A stretch of DNA of 64,000 nucleotides from Terrimesophilobacter sp038243605 (GTDB lineage Bacteria; Actinomycetota; Actinomycetes; Actinomycetales; Microbacteriaceae): assembly GCA_038243605.1 (NCBI GenBank), contig JBBSQX010000017.1, positions 14,374 to 78,373 on the forward strand, written 5' to 3'. Positions 1 to 8,851 of the stretch are shown here, piece after piece; the first letter of the stretch is position 1; the number at the start of each line of letters is the position of its first letter. Below the pieces are notes generated by a model. It saw only the letters and a list, made by a program, of their open reading frames with translations. It had not been told where the DNA came from and did no database searches. The position numbers were made by a program, and so were the translations under genes.

Positions 1-259
1 CCAGATCGCTGAGCTGAAGAGCGAGCCGGGCCTCGACATCTGGCTTTGTGGTGGCGGCGACCTTGCCGGCCAGCTTGTCGATCTCATCGACGAGATTCAA
101 CTGAAAGTCAATCCGGTGCTGCTGGGGGGCGGAATCCCGCTCTTCGGGGGCGGCGTTCAACCCCGCGACCTGCAGGCCATCGGCGTCGAGCCGTTACCTG
201 GCGGGGTCAGCCTTGCGACGTATCGAAACGGAGCACGGAACGCACGGAGCTGTCCGTGA
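1..259 (+). CDS. DHFR/RibD-like reductase family protein, C-terminal part
   Basis: The reading frame is open from base 2 to a TGA at 257-259 and lacks its start, which lies left of the window. The translated end contains the run LDIWLCGGGDLAGQLVD, then KVNPVLLGGGIPLF, then GVSLATY. This pattern is typical of the C-terminal half of the dihydrofolate-reductase-like family related to the RibD C-terminal domain (YyaP/YwjB type). In these proteins the GGG loop contacts NADPH. The substrate of such stand-alone proteins is usually unknown. The last ten or so residues (NGARNARSCP) look like a short non-conserved tail. The gene converges with the tetR gene that ends at 346, and I see no clear terminator in the 86 bp between them. 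Confidence 0.75.
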   Translation, partial: QIAELKSEPGLDIWLCGGGDLAGQLVDLIDEIQLKVNPVLLGGGIPLFGGGVQPRDLQAIGVEPLPGGVSLATYRNGARNARSCP

Positions 260-345
260 TGGAAAGGGGAGATTCAGGTGACGATGAGTAATTGGCAGCT
301 GATCCGTATCAGAATCCCATGCGGATGTGGTGGCCAGGTGTTTTT

Positions 346-987
346 CTAACGGTCGAGTAGTTGCTGCTGGAGCAGGGCGGTCAACCACTGCTCGTACTCG
401 TCGTCGGTCCACCCGCACCCTTCGGTGGCAGACAGGTAGAACTCGACGCCGGTGAGCATCCAAGCTCGGTCGAGTGCGCGTTCTGCGCTGAGTCCGGTCG
501 GCAGAGCGTTGGCTTGACCAAGTGAGTTGATTACCGCACGAAGACCCTCTCGACGATTCCGGTCTCCTTCTTCGCGAAGCTCGATGATCGCCGAGTCTGC
601 GGCCGCGCCGTTGGCGAGGTGGATGGTCGCCTTGCTTGAGGAGAACAGCGCGGCCGTCCACTGTGCGAATGCGGCCAACTTTTGGTGCGGGTTCGTTTCT
701 TGAGCGATACGTTGCGCCCAGCCGGTGCTGTCGGCGTTGCGTTCCATCTGCAGCAGTAGAGCCCGCACGATGGCGCCCTTGGATCCGAAGGTCGCATAGA
801 CGGTCGGCACGGCCACCTGGGCTCTGGCTGCGATGTTTGCCACTGTAGTTCCCGCGAAACCGCGCTCCGCGAACAGACACTGAGCGGCTGCAGCGATACG
901 CAGCCTCGTATCCTCGGCGCGCTCCTGACGTACGTGAGACAGATATGGCCGCTTCATGCCCTGTTCGGCCTCGTTCGGCACGACCAT
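346..987 (-). CDS. TetR/AcrR family transcriptional regulator
   Basis: A 213-residue TetR-type repressor. The N-terminal helix-turn-helix spans about residues 18-65 and includes RLRIAAAAQCLFAERGF and the recognition helix region VAVPTVYATFGSKGAIV. The C-terminal ligand domain is not diagnostic. I chose the ATG at 987 because a good GAGAGG site lies 7 bases upstream. An ATG at 1002 extends the frame by five codons but has no ribosome binding site and abuts the operator. The gene is divergent from the membrane-protein gene at 1047. A perfect 8-bp inverted repeat lies in the 59-bp gap, so it probably represses itself and that neighbour. The inducer is unknown. Confidence 0.85.
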   Translation of the reverse strand: MVVPNEAEQGMKRPYLSHVRQERAEDTRLRIAAAAQCLFAERGFAGTTVANIAARAQVAVPTVYATFGSKGAIVRALLLQMERNADSTGWAQRIAQETNPHQKLAAFAQWTAALFSSSKATIHLANGAAADSAIIELREEGDRNRREGLRAVINSLGQANALPTGLSAERALDRAWMLTGVEFYLSATEGCGWTDDEYEQWLTALLQQQLLDR

Positions 988-1003
988 CCACACGCCTCTC
1001 ATA

Positions 1004-1029
1004 ATTCGATAAAGCTAACTATATCGAAT
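1004..1029. promoter_or_regulatory. Candidate TetR operator between divergent genes
   Basis: ATTCGATA at 1004-1011 and TATCGAAT at 1022-1029 form a perfect inverted repeat with a 10-base spacer. It lies between the divergent tetR gene and the membrane-protein gene at 1047, close enough to both starts to block transcription in both directions. Assignment to the adjacent regulator is inferred from position and symmetry. Confidence 0.65.
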
Positions 1030-1046
1030 CACGTAGACTCGAAGCC

Positions 1047-1685
1047 ATGACACGGTCCTCAACCCCGAGCGAATCCATTCCGCCAACTGCGACGAAGCGC
1101 GGGTACGGCCCCGCGGTCGGGGAGCCGCCGCTGTGGGTTGACCCTCGACGATGGGGTAGCCTGATCGGCCTTGCCGGTGGAATGGTGTTCATCGGCTACT
1201 CGGCCGCGCTCGGGCAGGCAGTGTCGATTGCCGCGTGGGTGATCGGTCTAGGGCTGGTCATCGTGGCACTGATGAAGCACTACATCCGGCCCGTGTCGCT
1301 CGGGCTGCTCACGCGCCCCCGCCCTGTGGCATTGGTGATTTACAGTGCGTGCGTCGTCGGGGAGTTGGTGCTCATTAGTGTGGGAACGAGGGCGCTGACC
1401 GCGGCCGACCACGGCGACCTGCGGCCCGCGCTAATCGCTGCCGTTGTTGGTGTGCACTTCATCCCGTTTGCGTGGGCTTTTGGCGAACGGATGTTCTTCT
1501 GGCTTGGTGGCGTCGTCGCAATTCTCGGCGCGGCTGGCCTCGTGGCAGGCTTTCTGGGGGTCAGCAATGCAGCTCAGGCGATGGCCGTGGTGGCCGGGCT
1601 TGCCATGCTGATTATCATCGCGCTGTACGCCGCAGGTCGGTTCACACCCCCGCCCAATCGCACTACCATGCACTATGGTTCGTAA
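1047..1685 (+). CDS. Integral membrane protein, probably under TetR control
   Basis: A 212-residue protein with a proline-rich cytoplasmic start (about residues 1-35) and then about six hydrophobic segments. These include GGMVFIGYSAALG, AAWVIGLGLVIVALM, ALVIYSACVVGELVLI, FFWLGGVVAILGAAGLVAGF and AMAVVAGLAMLIIIALYAAG. I do not recognise a family with certainty, and no catalytic motif is visible. The ATG at 1047 has only a weak ribosome binding site and may be read from a very short leader. Being divergent from tetR with a shared operator, it is probably the regulated target, perhaps a permease-like or stress membrane protein. That role is inference. Confidence 0.7.
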   Translation: MTRSSTPSESIPPTATKRGYGPAVGEPPLWVDPRRWGSLIGLAGGMVFIGYSAALGQAVSIAAWVIGLGLVIVALMKHYIRPVSLGLLTRPRPVALVIYSACVVGELVLISVGTRALTAADHGDLRPALIAAVVGVHFIPFAWAFGERMFFWLGGVVAILGAAGLVAGFLGVSNAAQAMAVVAGLAMLIIIALYAAGRFTPPPNRTTMHYGS

Positions 1686-1709
1686 TCGTGTGCAGCCCCT
1701 GGGGTTTTC

Positions 1710-2486
1710 GTGAGCGCAGAGCCGAGCGCCGTCGAGGCAGGCGGAGCGTCTGACGCGGCGAGAATTGTGGCGCAGGCGCAGACGCAGATGCAGGCGCAGA
1801 CGCAGACGCCCAAGCAGGCGCAGATGCCGACGCGGCCGCTTCTGTACCTTTATCTTGCGCTGTACGCCTTTGCTCTCGTCGGACTCGAGCTCGCGCTTCT
1901 TGCTGTTGAACCGGTGTTGGGCCTGCCCGCGAATAGTTTTCAAGCGCAGATCGTTCACTGGGTTCTCACGATTGTCATCTGGGTAGGTGGCGCGATTGGT
2001 TTGGCGGTGTGGGCACTTCGTCGAACCGACTTCAGGTTGCGCGCTGATACAGGAACGCGGGTGAGCCTGGTGCGCTGGCTGGCTGTCGCGACGCTCGTGG
2101 TGGCCACGGTGATGGCCCAATGGATGCTTCAGGGCGGCGTGCTTGCTCCATTCGCCGAGCATCAGGCGCTTTCGGAACGCTTCGGTGACGAGGGAACAGC
2201 GGCCTGGTTGGTGCAGATTGCATACTATTTCGCCGAGCTCGCCGTCATCGCCTTGATTATCGGATTTGGGCAGAAAGCCGGTAATGGGTGGTGTCGAGCG
2301 AAGTGGGTTCCGTGGGGTGGAATATTGCTCGCGCTCACCTGGGGTGTTGTTCACTTTCTCACTCAGGACCTTGCTACCGGAATTTACGGCATCGCCCTGT
2401 CGCTGGTTATGGGAACCATTCATACCTTGACAGGTAAAAGTCTGCTTATCACGTACCCGATCTTGCTCGTAATATTCATCTTCTAA
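1710..2486 (+). CDS. Multi-pass membrane protein with Gln-rich N-terminus (possibly CPBP-like)
   Basis: A 258-residue protein starting at a GTG. Residues 20-40 are a low-complexity Ala/Gln/Thr stretch encoded by an 18-bp duplication. About seven hydrophobic segments follow. The segment LTWGVVHFLTQDLATGIYGI resembles the second conserved motif (a Phe/Trp-x3-His helix) of CPBP/Abi intramembrane proteases. The usual EExxxR motif is not visible, so protease activity is doubtful. It lies 24 bp after the preceding membrane-protein gene on the same strand and may be cotranscribed with it. Confidence 0.6.
   Translation: MSAEPSAVEAGGASDAARIVAQAQTQMQAQTQTPKQAQMPTRPLLYLYLALYAFALVGLELALLAVEPVLGLPANSFQAQIVHWVLTIVIWVGGAIGLAVWALRRTDFRLRADTGTRVSLVRWLAVATLVVATVMAQWMLQGGVLAPFAEHQALSERFGDEGTAAWLVQIAYYFAELAVIALIIGFGQKAGNGWCRAKWVPWGGILLALTWGVVHFLTQDLATGIYGIALSLVMGTIHTLTGKSLLITYPILLVIFIF
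1773..1826 (+). repeat. 18-bp tandem duplication inside a membrane-protein gene
   Basis: Two near-identical 18-bp units lie at 1773-1790 and 1791-1808. A partial third copy (12 bp) lies at 1815-1826 after a 6-bp interruption. They encode the Gln/Ala/Thr-rich cytoplasmic start of the membrane protein at 1710. Confidence 0.8.
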
Positions 2487-2596
2487 GCCTGGCCGACAGC
2501 GAGCCTGCTCGCACCGACCGCGTTCCTTCGTCAGCGTGAGCTAGGTATGCGAGTTGAGGTATGGCGCTTGTCAGACGTCGACCCTAGTCTTCTTCC

Positions 2597-3178
2597 ATGG
2601 AAACCAATGAGCTATTTCTTGCGTCGGATGCCGCGCTTCGAAGTGTCATCGATCGCCTCACGCCAGAAGACTTCGACACGTCGGTTCCCGCCGCATGGAC
2701 GCATATCGCGAACCCCACGATTCTCGACATCCTGAAGTCACACGCCTACGACGAGGCCTGGATTCCCGGAGTTCTTGCCGGTCGCTCGATTGCCGATGGT
2801 GATGACCTGATCGACCAAGATCTGCTCGGAGACGACCCGATTGCCGCCTACGGCAAACTCAACGATGCGGCGACGGCTGCTGTTCGCGAGGGCGTGGACC
2901 CAGAGATGATTTTTCGTTTTCAATACGGAGACTATGCCGCAAAAGAAGGCTTCGCGCATCTCGCTATGTATCGGGCATTTCAGGCGTGGATGATGGCGAA
3001 ACACCTCGCTATTGCGTTCCACCTCTCGCCAGAGCTCATCGCCAGCATGAACGTGCATGTCGTGCCTAATGCCGAGGAGTGGCGGGGCTTTGGTGTGTTC
3101 CCGCCCGCTATCGAGCCGCCCGCTGGCGCTGATGACGAGACACTGCTTCTCTGCACTTTGGGGTTTTGGGTTCCCTGA
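2597..3178 (+). CDS. DinB-like / TIGR03086-type metal-binding family protein
   Basis: A 193-residue soluble protein. A four-helix-bundle pattern is suggested by an N-terminal helix (LFLASDAALRSVIDRLTPEDFD), a His after DILKS, and a later segment GFAHLAMYRAFQAWMMAKHLA carrying two more His. This His spacing resembles the metal site of DinB-like and mycothiol-dependent maleylpyruvate isomerase-type proteins of actinobacteria. I assign it to that superfamily with moderate confidence and cannot name a substrate. The ATG at 2597 has no clear ribosome binding site. It stands alone between the membrane-protein gene and the convergent efflux operon. Confidence 0.6.
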   Translation: METNELFLASDAALRSVIDRLTPEDFDTSVPAAWTHIANPTILDILKSHAYDEAWIPGVLAGRSIADGDDLIDQDLLGDDPIAAYGKLNDAATAAVREGVDPEMIFRFQYGDYAAKEGFAHLAMYRAFQAWMMAKHLAIAFHLSPELIASMNVHVVPNAEEWRGFGVFPPAIEPPAGADDETLLLCTLGFWVP

Positions 3179-3190
3179 CCCACCGAATCA

Positions 3191-3226
3191 TGTGGGTTGT
3201 GGGTTATGGGTTGTGGGGTGTGGGTA
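3191..3226. repeat. G/T-rich short tandem repeat in a convergent gap
   Basis: Five degenerate copies of a 7-base GTGGGTT-like unit fill the 64-bp gap between the convergent genes ending at 3178 and 3243. The run is strongly strand-asymmetric (G and T on the plus strand). I see no hairpin-plus-T-run terminator here. Confidence 0.6.
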
Positions 3227-3242
3227 GCGTCGCCACTGAACG

Positions 3243-4616
3243 TTAGGTGCCCCCACGCAATGCCGTGATCGGTTCGATGTTGGATGCCCGGTTGGCCGGG
3301 TATGCCCCGGCGGCGAGCCCCACAACCGCGCCGAGCAGTGCTGCGCCGAGTGCCACCCAGAGATCGAGCACAGGAGTCCACCCCTGCACGAGCGAGACAA
3401 TCACGACCGCGAACACCCCGAGCGCAGAACCGATGAGCCCGCCGAGCAGCCCGATGACCACCGACTCGACAATGAACTGTGACGCGATATTTCGTTTCGT
3501 CGCACCCAGCGCTCGCCGCAGCCCGATTTCGCCCACTCGCTCCATGACGGACAGCAGCGTTACGTTGGCGATGCCGAGCCCGCCCGCGAGCAGAGCGATC
3601 GCACCCAGAATGAGAAAGACGATGTTCACGTCTGCCTGCACGTTGGCCTGCAACTCCGACTTCGACGGCGGGGCCTGCACCTCGAAGTTCTCTGGCGCAT
3701 TCGGATCGAGGGCGACCGGTGCCTGTCTGCCGACGAGAGCACCGGCACCGACCTGAATTTGCACTTGAAGCTCATCCGGTGCGAGTAGACCAAAGTCGGT
3801 GCGTGCCGTGCCGAGCGGAAGGATGACAGAGTCGAGCAGGTCAGCGCGTCGCTCCATCCCTGACACGATGCCAATCACCGTGTACGAGTGATCGCCGATG
3901 AAGATCGAAGGTTGGGTGTCAACGCGGTTTATGCCAAGTTTCTTCGCCGCGTCCGCCCCCAGCACCACAACGCGGTCGCCCCGGGCATCGTGACCGGAAT
4001 CAAAGTAGCGTCCAGTGACAACGTGGCCGCGCACGGCCTCCAGTAGCGACGCGGAGGTCGCGGCCAGCGGTGGGCTGAGTGTCTTAGCTGCAGAAGGGTC
4101 GTTGATCGGAACTGCGGTGATGGTCGTCTCGCCCAGCGGCACAGCAGCGATGAGGCCAGCTCGTTGCACTCCGGCGAGGCGCTCCACGCGTTCGGAGGCA
4201 TCCCACGGCAGTCGAGCGATGGCCTGCGTTGTGCCCATCGCAGTGCGACTGGTGCCGGGCTCAATGACCACCTGGGTTGCCGCAACCGCATCGAACTGGC
4301 TTGCGATCTGGCCAGCGGCGGTTTGGGCAAACCCGATGGTGACGACCAGCGAGGCGATGCCGAGCACCGTGCCGAGAGTTGTCATGATGAGGCGAGAAGG
4401 GCGTGCCCCAATGCCGAAGGATGCCTCAATTACGAGGTCCTGCACAAGAAAGCGGTCGCCATGCTTCACCGTTGGCGTCACGGCGGTTGCTACTGTCGCC
4501 GTGCCGCTCGCCGCCGCGTCCGCTGCCTCTGCTGAGGTCGTGGCGCGCCCACGGCGAAAGACGGAAAACAGCCTTGCGGGCATCGGCAGCCGGCGAAGCC
4601 AGTGAGGCGCCTTCAC
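3243..4616 (-). CDS. MacB-type ABC transporter permease
   Basis: A 457-residue FtsX/MacB-fold permease. An N-terminal cytoplasmic leader of about 65 residues precedes the first membrane helix (LGTVLGIASLVVTIGFA). A large extracytoplasmic domain (about residues 110-330) follows, then three C-terminal helices starting at VFLILGAIALLAGGLGIANV. The sequence GEIGLRRALGATKRNI is the classic coupling segment of this family. The frame starts with a GTG that overlaps the stop of the ATPase gene (GTGA), so the two are translationally coupled. It is the last gene of the lipoprotein / adaptor / ATPase / permease operon. The exported substrate is unknown. Confidence 0.9.
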   Translation of the reverse strand: MKAPHWLRRLPMPARLFSVFRRGRATTSAEAADAAASGTATVATAVTPTVKHGDRFLVQDLVIEASFGIGARPSRLIMTTLGTVLGIASLVVTIGFAQTAAGQIASQFDAVAATQVVIEPGTSRTAMGTTQAIARLPWDASERVERLAGVQRAGLIAAVPLGETTITAVPINDPSAAKTLSPPLAATSASLLEAVRGHVVTGRYFDSGHDARGDRVVVLGADAAKKLGINRVDTQPSIFIGDHSYTVIGIVSGMERRADLLDSVILPLGTARTDFGLLAPDELQVQIQVGAGALVGRQAPVALDPNAPENFEVQAPPSKSELQANVQADVNIVFLILGAIALLAGGLGIANVTLLSVMERVGEIGLRRALGATKRNIASQFIVESVVIGLLGGLIGSALGVFAVVIVSLVQGWTPVLDLWVALGAALLGAVVGLAAGAYPANRASNIEPITALRGGT

Positions 4617-5353
4617 GCGATCTCGCTTAGCTGGCCATCATCAATGCGCACTTGACGCCGTGCGCGGTCGGCCACCGCCCTATCGTGCGTGATGATCACC
4701 AGGGTGAGCCCATCCGCGTGCAATTCCTCGAAAAGATCCATGACCTCTCCGGAGGTGGTGACATCAAGGTTGCCTGTTGGTTCATCGGCGAGCAGCAGTC
4801 GAGGCGAACTGACGACCGCGCGGGCAACCGCCACGCGTTGACGCTCGCCGCCCGAGAGCGTTCCGGGCATAAAGTTCAGCCGATGGTTCAAACCCACGCG
4901 GTCGAGAGCTGCCAATGCTCGCTGCTCGCGCTCTGCCCGTGGCACCCCGTTATAGAGGGTCGCAAGCAGCACGTTGTCGAGCACCGAGCGGTGGGGTAGC
5001 AGGTGGAAGGCTTGAAACACGAAACCGATACTGCTGCCTCTCACCGCCGCCCGGTCATCCTCACTGAGAAGGCTCGTCAACTGACCGTCGAGACGGTACT
5101 CACCGACGCTTGGCCGATCGAGCAGGCCAAGCACGTTAAGCATCGTTGACTTGCCTGATCCGCTCGGCCCGACAATCGACACATAGTCACCGGCGTCAAT
5201 GCTCAGGTTCACCGACTTCAGGGCCTGAACTTCTGGAGGGCCAGGAAACGACCTCGTGACATTGATCAACTCAACAACGGGTGCCACCTCGGCAAGGGGA
5301 TCACAATCGATCGCACTCGGCATTGTCATCGGCATTGTGATCCGCGTCGTCAT
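4613..5353 (-). CDS. MacB/LolD-type ABC transporter ATP-binding protein
   Basis: A 246-residue ATPase of the MacB/LolD group. The Walker A is GPSGSGKST, the Q-loop follows in FVFQAFHLLPHRSVLDN, the signature is LSGGERQRVAVARA, and Walker B is LLLADEPTGNLD with the catalytic E. The His switch is ITHDRAVA. This group powers mechanotransmission-type export or release of lipids, peptides or drugs rather than classic substrate translocation. The ATG overlaps the stop of the adaptor gene (ATGA), and the gene overlaps the permease start, so the three genes form one coupled unit. Confidence 0.93.
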   Translation of the reverse strand: MTTRITMPMTMPSAIDCDPLAEVAPVVELINVTRSFPGPPEVQALKSVNLSIDAGDYVSIVGPSGSGKSTMLNVLGLLDRPSVGEYRLDGQLTSLLSEDDRAAVRGSSIGFVFQAFHLLPHRSVLDNVLLATLYNGVPRAEREQRALAALDRVGLNHRLNFMPGTLSGGERQRVAVARAVVSSPRLLLADEPTGNLDVTTSGEVMDLFEELHADGLTLVIITHDRAVADRARRQVRIDDGQLSEIA

Positions 5354-6894
5354 CGACCGACCACGACCAGCGCACCGGCATGCAGAGTGCCGCTGACCGG
5401 AGTCACCTCCACGTAGCCTTTCGCCGAAAACCCCGTCGTGACTTCGACGAGGCGAGTCTTTCCGTTGTCGTCGCTGATCTCGATTCGAGACTCACCGCCC
5501 GCGCCCGCAGTGAGCGCCGCGATCGGCACCGCGAGCACCTTGCCGTCACTCGAGCTGACCGGGATCTGTACGCGCACGTTGTTACCCTGCAACGCCTGAA
5601 GTTGCTCGGGTGTGAGGGCATCGGGTGTGAGCGTCACGTCATACCTCACACCATCTTTTGCCTTGCCGCCCTCGCGCGGCGCAACCGTTGTCACCTTCGC
5701 GTCGAGAGCGGTGCCATCCGGCATCGCGATGACCGCTCGCGCGCCCACCTCAATCAGTTTTGCGTCGCTCTCTGCGGCAGAAGCAGCAATGATGAGGCTC
5801 GCGCCAGAAACCCGCATTACCGAAGTAGTGATCGTGGAACCACGCTTGATCGTCACCTCATCCACCCGCCTCGGCAGGCCAGTAAGGTACAGCACCTCAC
5901 TCGCTGGCAGGTAGGTGAGGGCCCCCTTGCTGGTCTCGGAGAGCAGGTCACGCGCAGAGACCGCACCGTCGCGCGCAGAGGCTAACGCGGCGACGGCATC
6001 GCTCGAATCTGGTGCGGCGAGAGCTTCTGCCCTCGCGGCAACAGCAATGTCATAGTCCGCCTGGCGGTCGGCAACCTTCGCCGGATCAACGGGCATTTCG
6101 TTCTGCGCGGCCTTCAACGCAACATCCGCCTGACGTACGAGATTGTTTTGCGCCAGAACAACGGATGCTGGTGCCCCGGTTTGCGCGGCAGCTAGCGCAC
6201 GCTCGGCGGCAGCAACCTGCTGGTCAGCCGAGCGCACATTCTCGTGGGCGGAACGCACCGACGACGCCGTGCCCTCCGGGGAATCGGGCGACGAATAGCC
6301 GACCGCGTTGTAGAGTTCGGCAACGCCAGCAGCGGTTGTCGAGTCAAAGAGGTTTGAGTCTGGGTTGCCGCCGTTGATGCCGACCGCCGCCAGCGCCTGC
6401 TTAAGCTGCACGACATCCGGGCCGGCAACTCCCGCCCGAAGCGTGCGATACGAGGGCAGATCGCCCGGCAGAACGATAACCGGCCGACCGGCGACCTCGA
6501 GCGCAACCGCGAGCGCAGCGAACTCTGCGCCGGCAAGTGGAACGTGCCCGGTGACGACGGCGGGGCCACCGATGCTGGCGGTCTCAATGGTCACGTCGAC
6601 GGAGTCCGCGAAGTTCGCATCCCCGCGCAGCGTCACGTCATTGGCGAGCTCACGGTTCTCGATCGGCACAGTAATGAGGCCCGCATCTGGTGCCTTTGCG
6701 TTCTGGGCGGCCTGGCCGGGCGAGATGATGAACTTGCTCAGCAGTAGGCCGGCCACGAGTGAGAGGATGGCGACGGCCGCCATCACCCAAATGACCCGAT
6801 TGCTATTGAGCAGCCGCTTCCATCCGCTCGTGCGCGATCGCGCGAGGGGGCCGTGCTTATCTTCTGACGAAGTCGGAAGCAGTTCTGTCGACAA
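5350..6894 (-). CDS. Efflux adaptor (HlyD/MacA-like) with peptidoglycan-binding domain
   Basis: A 514-residue secreted or membrane-anchored adaptor. One N-terminal helix (VIWVMAAVAILSLVAGLLL) anchors it. A peptidoglycan-binding-type segment (LRAGVAGPDVVQLKQALAAVG and on) follows at about residues 150-200. A long coiled-coil hairpin rich in Ala/Gln (about 215-300) and C-terminal beta-barrel-like segments come next. Gram-positive MacA-like adaptors often contain this cell-wall-binding insert. The start is a TTG that directly abuts the stop of the lipoprotein gene. With the ATPase and permease it forms a tripartite export complex without an outer-membrane channel. Confidence 0.85.
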   Translation of the reverse strand: MSTELLPTSSEDKHGPLARSRTSGWKRLLNSNRVIWVMAAVAILSLVAGLLLSKFIISPGQAAQNAKAPDAGLITVPIENRELANDVTLRGDANFADSVDVTIETASIGGPAVVTGHVPLAGAEFAALAVALEVAGRPVIVLPGDLPSYRTLRAGVAGPDVVQLKQALAAVGINGGNPDSNLFDSTTAAGVAELYNAVGYSSPDSPEGTASSVRSAHENVRSADQQVAAAERALAAAQTGAPASVVLAQNNLVRQADVALKAAQNEMPVDPAKVADRQADYDIAVAARAEALAAPDSSDAVAALASARDGAVSARDLLSETSKGALTYLPASEVLYLTGLPRRVDEVTIKRGSTITTSVMRVSGASLIIAASAAESDAKLIEVGARAVIAMPDGTALDAKVTTVAPREGGKAKDGVRYDVTLTPDALTPEQLQALQGNNVRVQIPVSSSDGKVLAVPIAALTAGAGGESRIEISDDNGKTRLVEVTTGFSAKGYVEVTPVSGTLHAGALVVVGR

Positions 6895-7857
6895 TTACTT
6901 GGACCCGTTCGCTGCGGCAAGCATCGCGTCGAGTTCTGCCTGGTGGTCGGCGATGAATTTCTTCTCTAAGTCGAACTGGGCGGCAAGCACGATCTGCTCG
7001 TAGTTGAGCCCCTCGCTGCAGTGGAAGTCGGCGAGCGCCAGATCGATCTCTTCTTTACGCATTTCTGCCCGCTTCTCAGGGCTTGGGCCTTCACTGCCAT
7101 CTGCCCAAGCTTCTTCGTTCTGTGCATTCATCAAGTCGTAGACGGAGTCTTTCGTCGGCAAGTCAGCATGCCCGGCATCGGCCATGCAGGACGACCACGC
7201 CACGTTGAGCTTCTTGACCGCGGGAAGCTGTGCTTGCTTCTCCCAGAGCTTGCTCATTTCTTCGATGATTCCCTTGAACTGGGGATCTTCTGCGACCTGG
7301 CTGCCGTTAATTTGTTTGTAGGCCTCGCCGTTACAACCGAGCTGCTGATACTCAAAGTCGGGGTCATTCATTTCTTCTTCGGTTGGCTGTGGGCCATACA
7401 GAACCTCGTAGTACGCGGTCTGCTCGCTCTCAGAAAGACTCATGACGTAGTCGCTGTTTGGGTCGACTATCTCGCCACCCTGCCCGTTTTGTTCGGCTTG
7501 TTGGTCGTCGGTGAGGTTATAGCCGTAACCGTTGGCAGCAACCCACTCCTCTGTGTTGCGGTCGACATCGTCTGTGTTGTTATTCGTGTAGTACTGCGAG
7601 TTGTCGACAGGCAGGTAGTCGAAGCCCTCGTTCGCCATACACGTGGCCACCAATTCTTCGACAGCGTTGCCTTCCGCGATGTACTCTTCGTTGCTTTTGT
7701 CTCCGCCGTACATTGCGCTCGTGTATTTGAACAGCGGACTGTCTTTGTAGGTCAGCTTGTCGTCGCCCCCGCCGCTCGGTGTCGAGCATGCCGTGAGCAA
7801 GAGTGACGCTGCGGCGAGAGAGGCGAGGCCGAGGGAGAGTAGTCGTGAATTGGGCAT
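6895..7857 (-). CDS. Cys-rich secreted lipoprotein heading the efflux operon
   Basis: A 320-residue lipoprotein. The signal peptide ends in the lipobox LLTAC, followed by a Gly-rich linker. The mature part is acidic and contains four spaced cysteines (in ATCMANEG, LGCNGEAY, SSCMADAG and FHCSEGLN), two of them in repeated C-M-A-(N/D) contexts, suggesting paired disulfides. I do not recognise a named family. I chose the second of two adjacent ATGs because AAGGAG lies 6 bases upstream. As first gene of a MacAB-like operon it may be the extracellular substrate-binding or sensing partner. That is inference from position. Confidence 0.75.
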   Translation of the reverse strand: MPNSRLLSLGLASLAAASLLLTACSTPSGGGDDKLTYKDSPLFKYTSAMYGGDKSNEEYIAEGNAVEELVATCMANEGFDYLPVDNSQYYTNNNTDDVDRNTEEWVAANGYGYNLTDDQQAEQNGQGGEIVDPNSDYVMSLSESEQTAYYEVLYGPQPTEEEMNDPDFEYQQLGCNGEAYKQINGSQVAEDPQFKGIIEEMSKLWEKQAQLPAVKKLNVAWSSCMADAGHADLPTKDSVYDLMNAQNEEAWADGSEGPSPEKRAEMRKEEIDLALADFHCSEGLNYEQIVLAAQFDLEKKFIADHQAELDAMLAAANGSK

Positions 7858-7999
7858 CATGCGCTCCTTGGGTGATGGGATTGGTTGTGCCCGCGCGCAA
7901 CGCGGCAATGTCGCACGTGACAAGAGTACGACGTAGACAAGACATTCTGCATCAGCACTGCGGCTGAGGTCTTTGTCAGTCTTGGGGATGAGAGCGCGG

Positions 8000-8851
8000 T
8001 CATGCGTGACCCACGGGCGGTGGCAATGTTGAGTTACTGATGTCAGAAAACGATCCAATGCGAGCGGTTCTCCGTAATGCTGACAGCACGGCCCTGCCGA
8101 GAAGAGCGACCCCGAGAGCGAGCACTATGGCGCGCATGAGGTCCCAGCCGAGGGATGTCGTAAGGCTGAACAGTGCGAAGCGGTGAAGGTTCTCGAGCGG
8201 TGGTGCGCCTGGCACGAAGCTGAGGCCGGTGCCGGGGCCGAGCGTGAACGGCCAGAAAGAGAGGTTCATGAGCTGGCCGAAGAGAAAACCGGATGCGGCG
8301 GCGAAGAGTGCGAGGGTCACGAGTTCGCGAGCGCCGCGCATCCCTCGGGGCAGTAGGCCAGCGCCCATCCCCATCCACGAGGCTGCAATCATCTGAAACG
8401 GCAGCCACGGGCCGAATCCGCCGGTGAGTAGCGCCGAGGCGAAAAGCGTGATGGCACCGAGCGCGAAACCGAAGCCCGGACCGAACACGCGCCCGCCGAG
8501 GATGATGAACAGAAACACGAATTCGACGCCAGCGCTGCCCGCCGACAAAGGGCGCAGCACGGCACCGATGGCCGCGAGCAGTCCGAGCATTGTCACCGTT
8601 TTGGCGTCAATTCCACCGTCGCCGAGCGCCACGAGCGAGACGAGTATGACCGCCAAAAGCACCCCGGCGAGCACAACGGGGGCGGCGGCATTGTGGGCCA
8701 AAATTGACCCGCCACCGATGACCAACGGCCACGTGAACGCGAACAGACCGATGACCGACGTGAGGGCGAGGGCGATGCCGGTGCGGATGCCGAGTGGTAG
8801 TGCCGGCGCTCGGGCCGTCGCGAATCTCTCGTTCAGCGCAGAGCCCGTCAC
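8000..8851 (-). CDS. ECF transporter S component, probably cobalamin-specific
   Basis: A 283-residue membrane protein with about six to seven helices (GIALALTSVIGLFAFTWPLVI, AAPVVLAGVLLAVILVSLVAL, and so on). It matches the substrate-binding S subunits of energy-coupling-factor transporters, with conserved features such as LLAAIGAVLRPL and VFLFIILGGRVFGPGFGFALGA. It starts with GTG overlapping the ATPase stop (GTGA) and is the last gene of the T / A-A / S operon. The cobalamin riboswitch at the head of the operon suggests B12 or a corrinoid precursor as substrate. The specificity is inferred from regulation. Confidence 0.82.
   Translation of the reverse strand: MTGSALNERFATARAPALPLGIRTGIALALTSVIGLFAFTWPLVIGGGSILAHNAAAPVVLAGVLLAVILVSLVALGDGGIDAKTVTMLGLLAAIGAVLRPLSAGSAGVEFVFLFIILGGRVFGPGFGFALGAITLFASALLTGGFGPWLPFQMIAASWMGMGAGLLPRGMRGARELVTLALFAAASGFLFGQLMNLSFWPFTLGPGTGLSFVPGAPPLENLHRFALFSLTTSLGWDLMRAIVLALGVALLGRAVLSALRRTARIGSFSDISNSTLPPPVGHA

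Noticed and set aside
1431..2423. Minus-strand frame of 330 codons
   Set aside because: It is antisense to two membrane-protein genes and full of charged, repeat-like residues, with no family resemblance.
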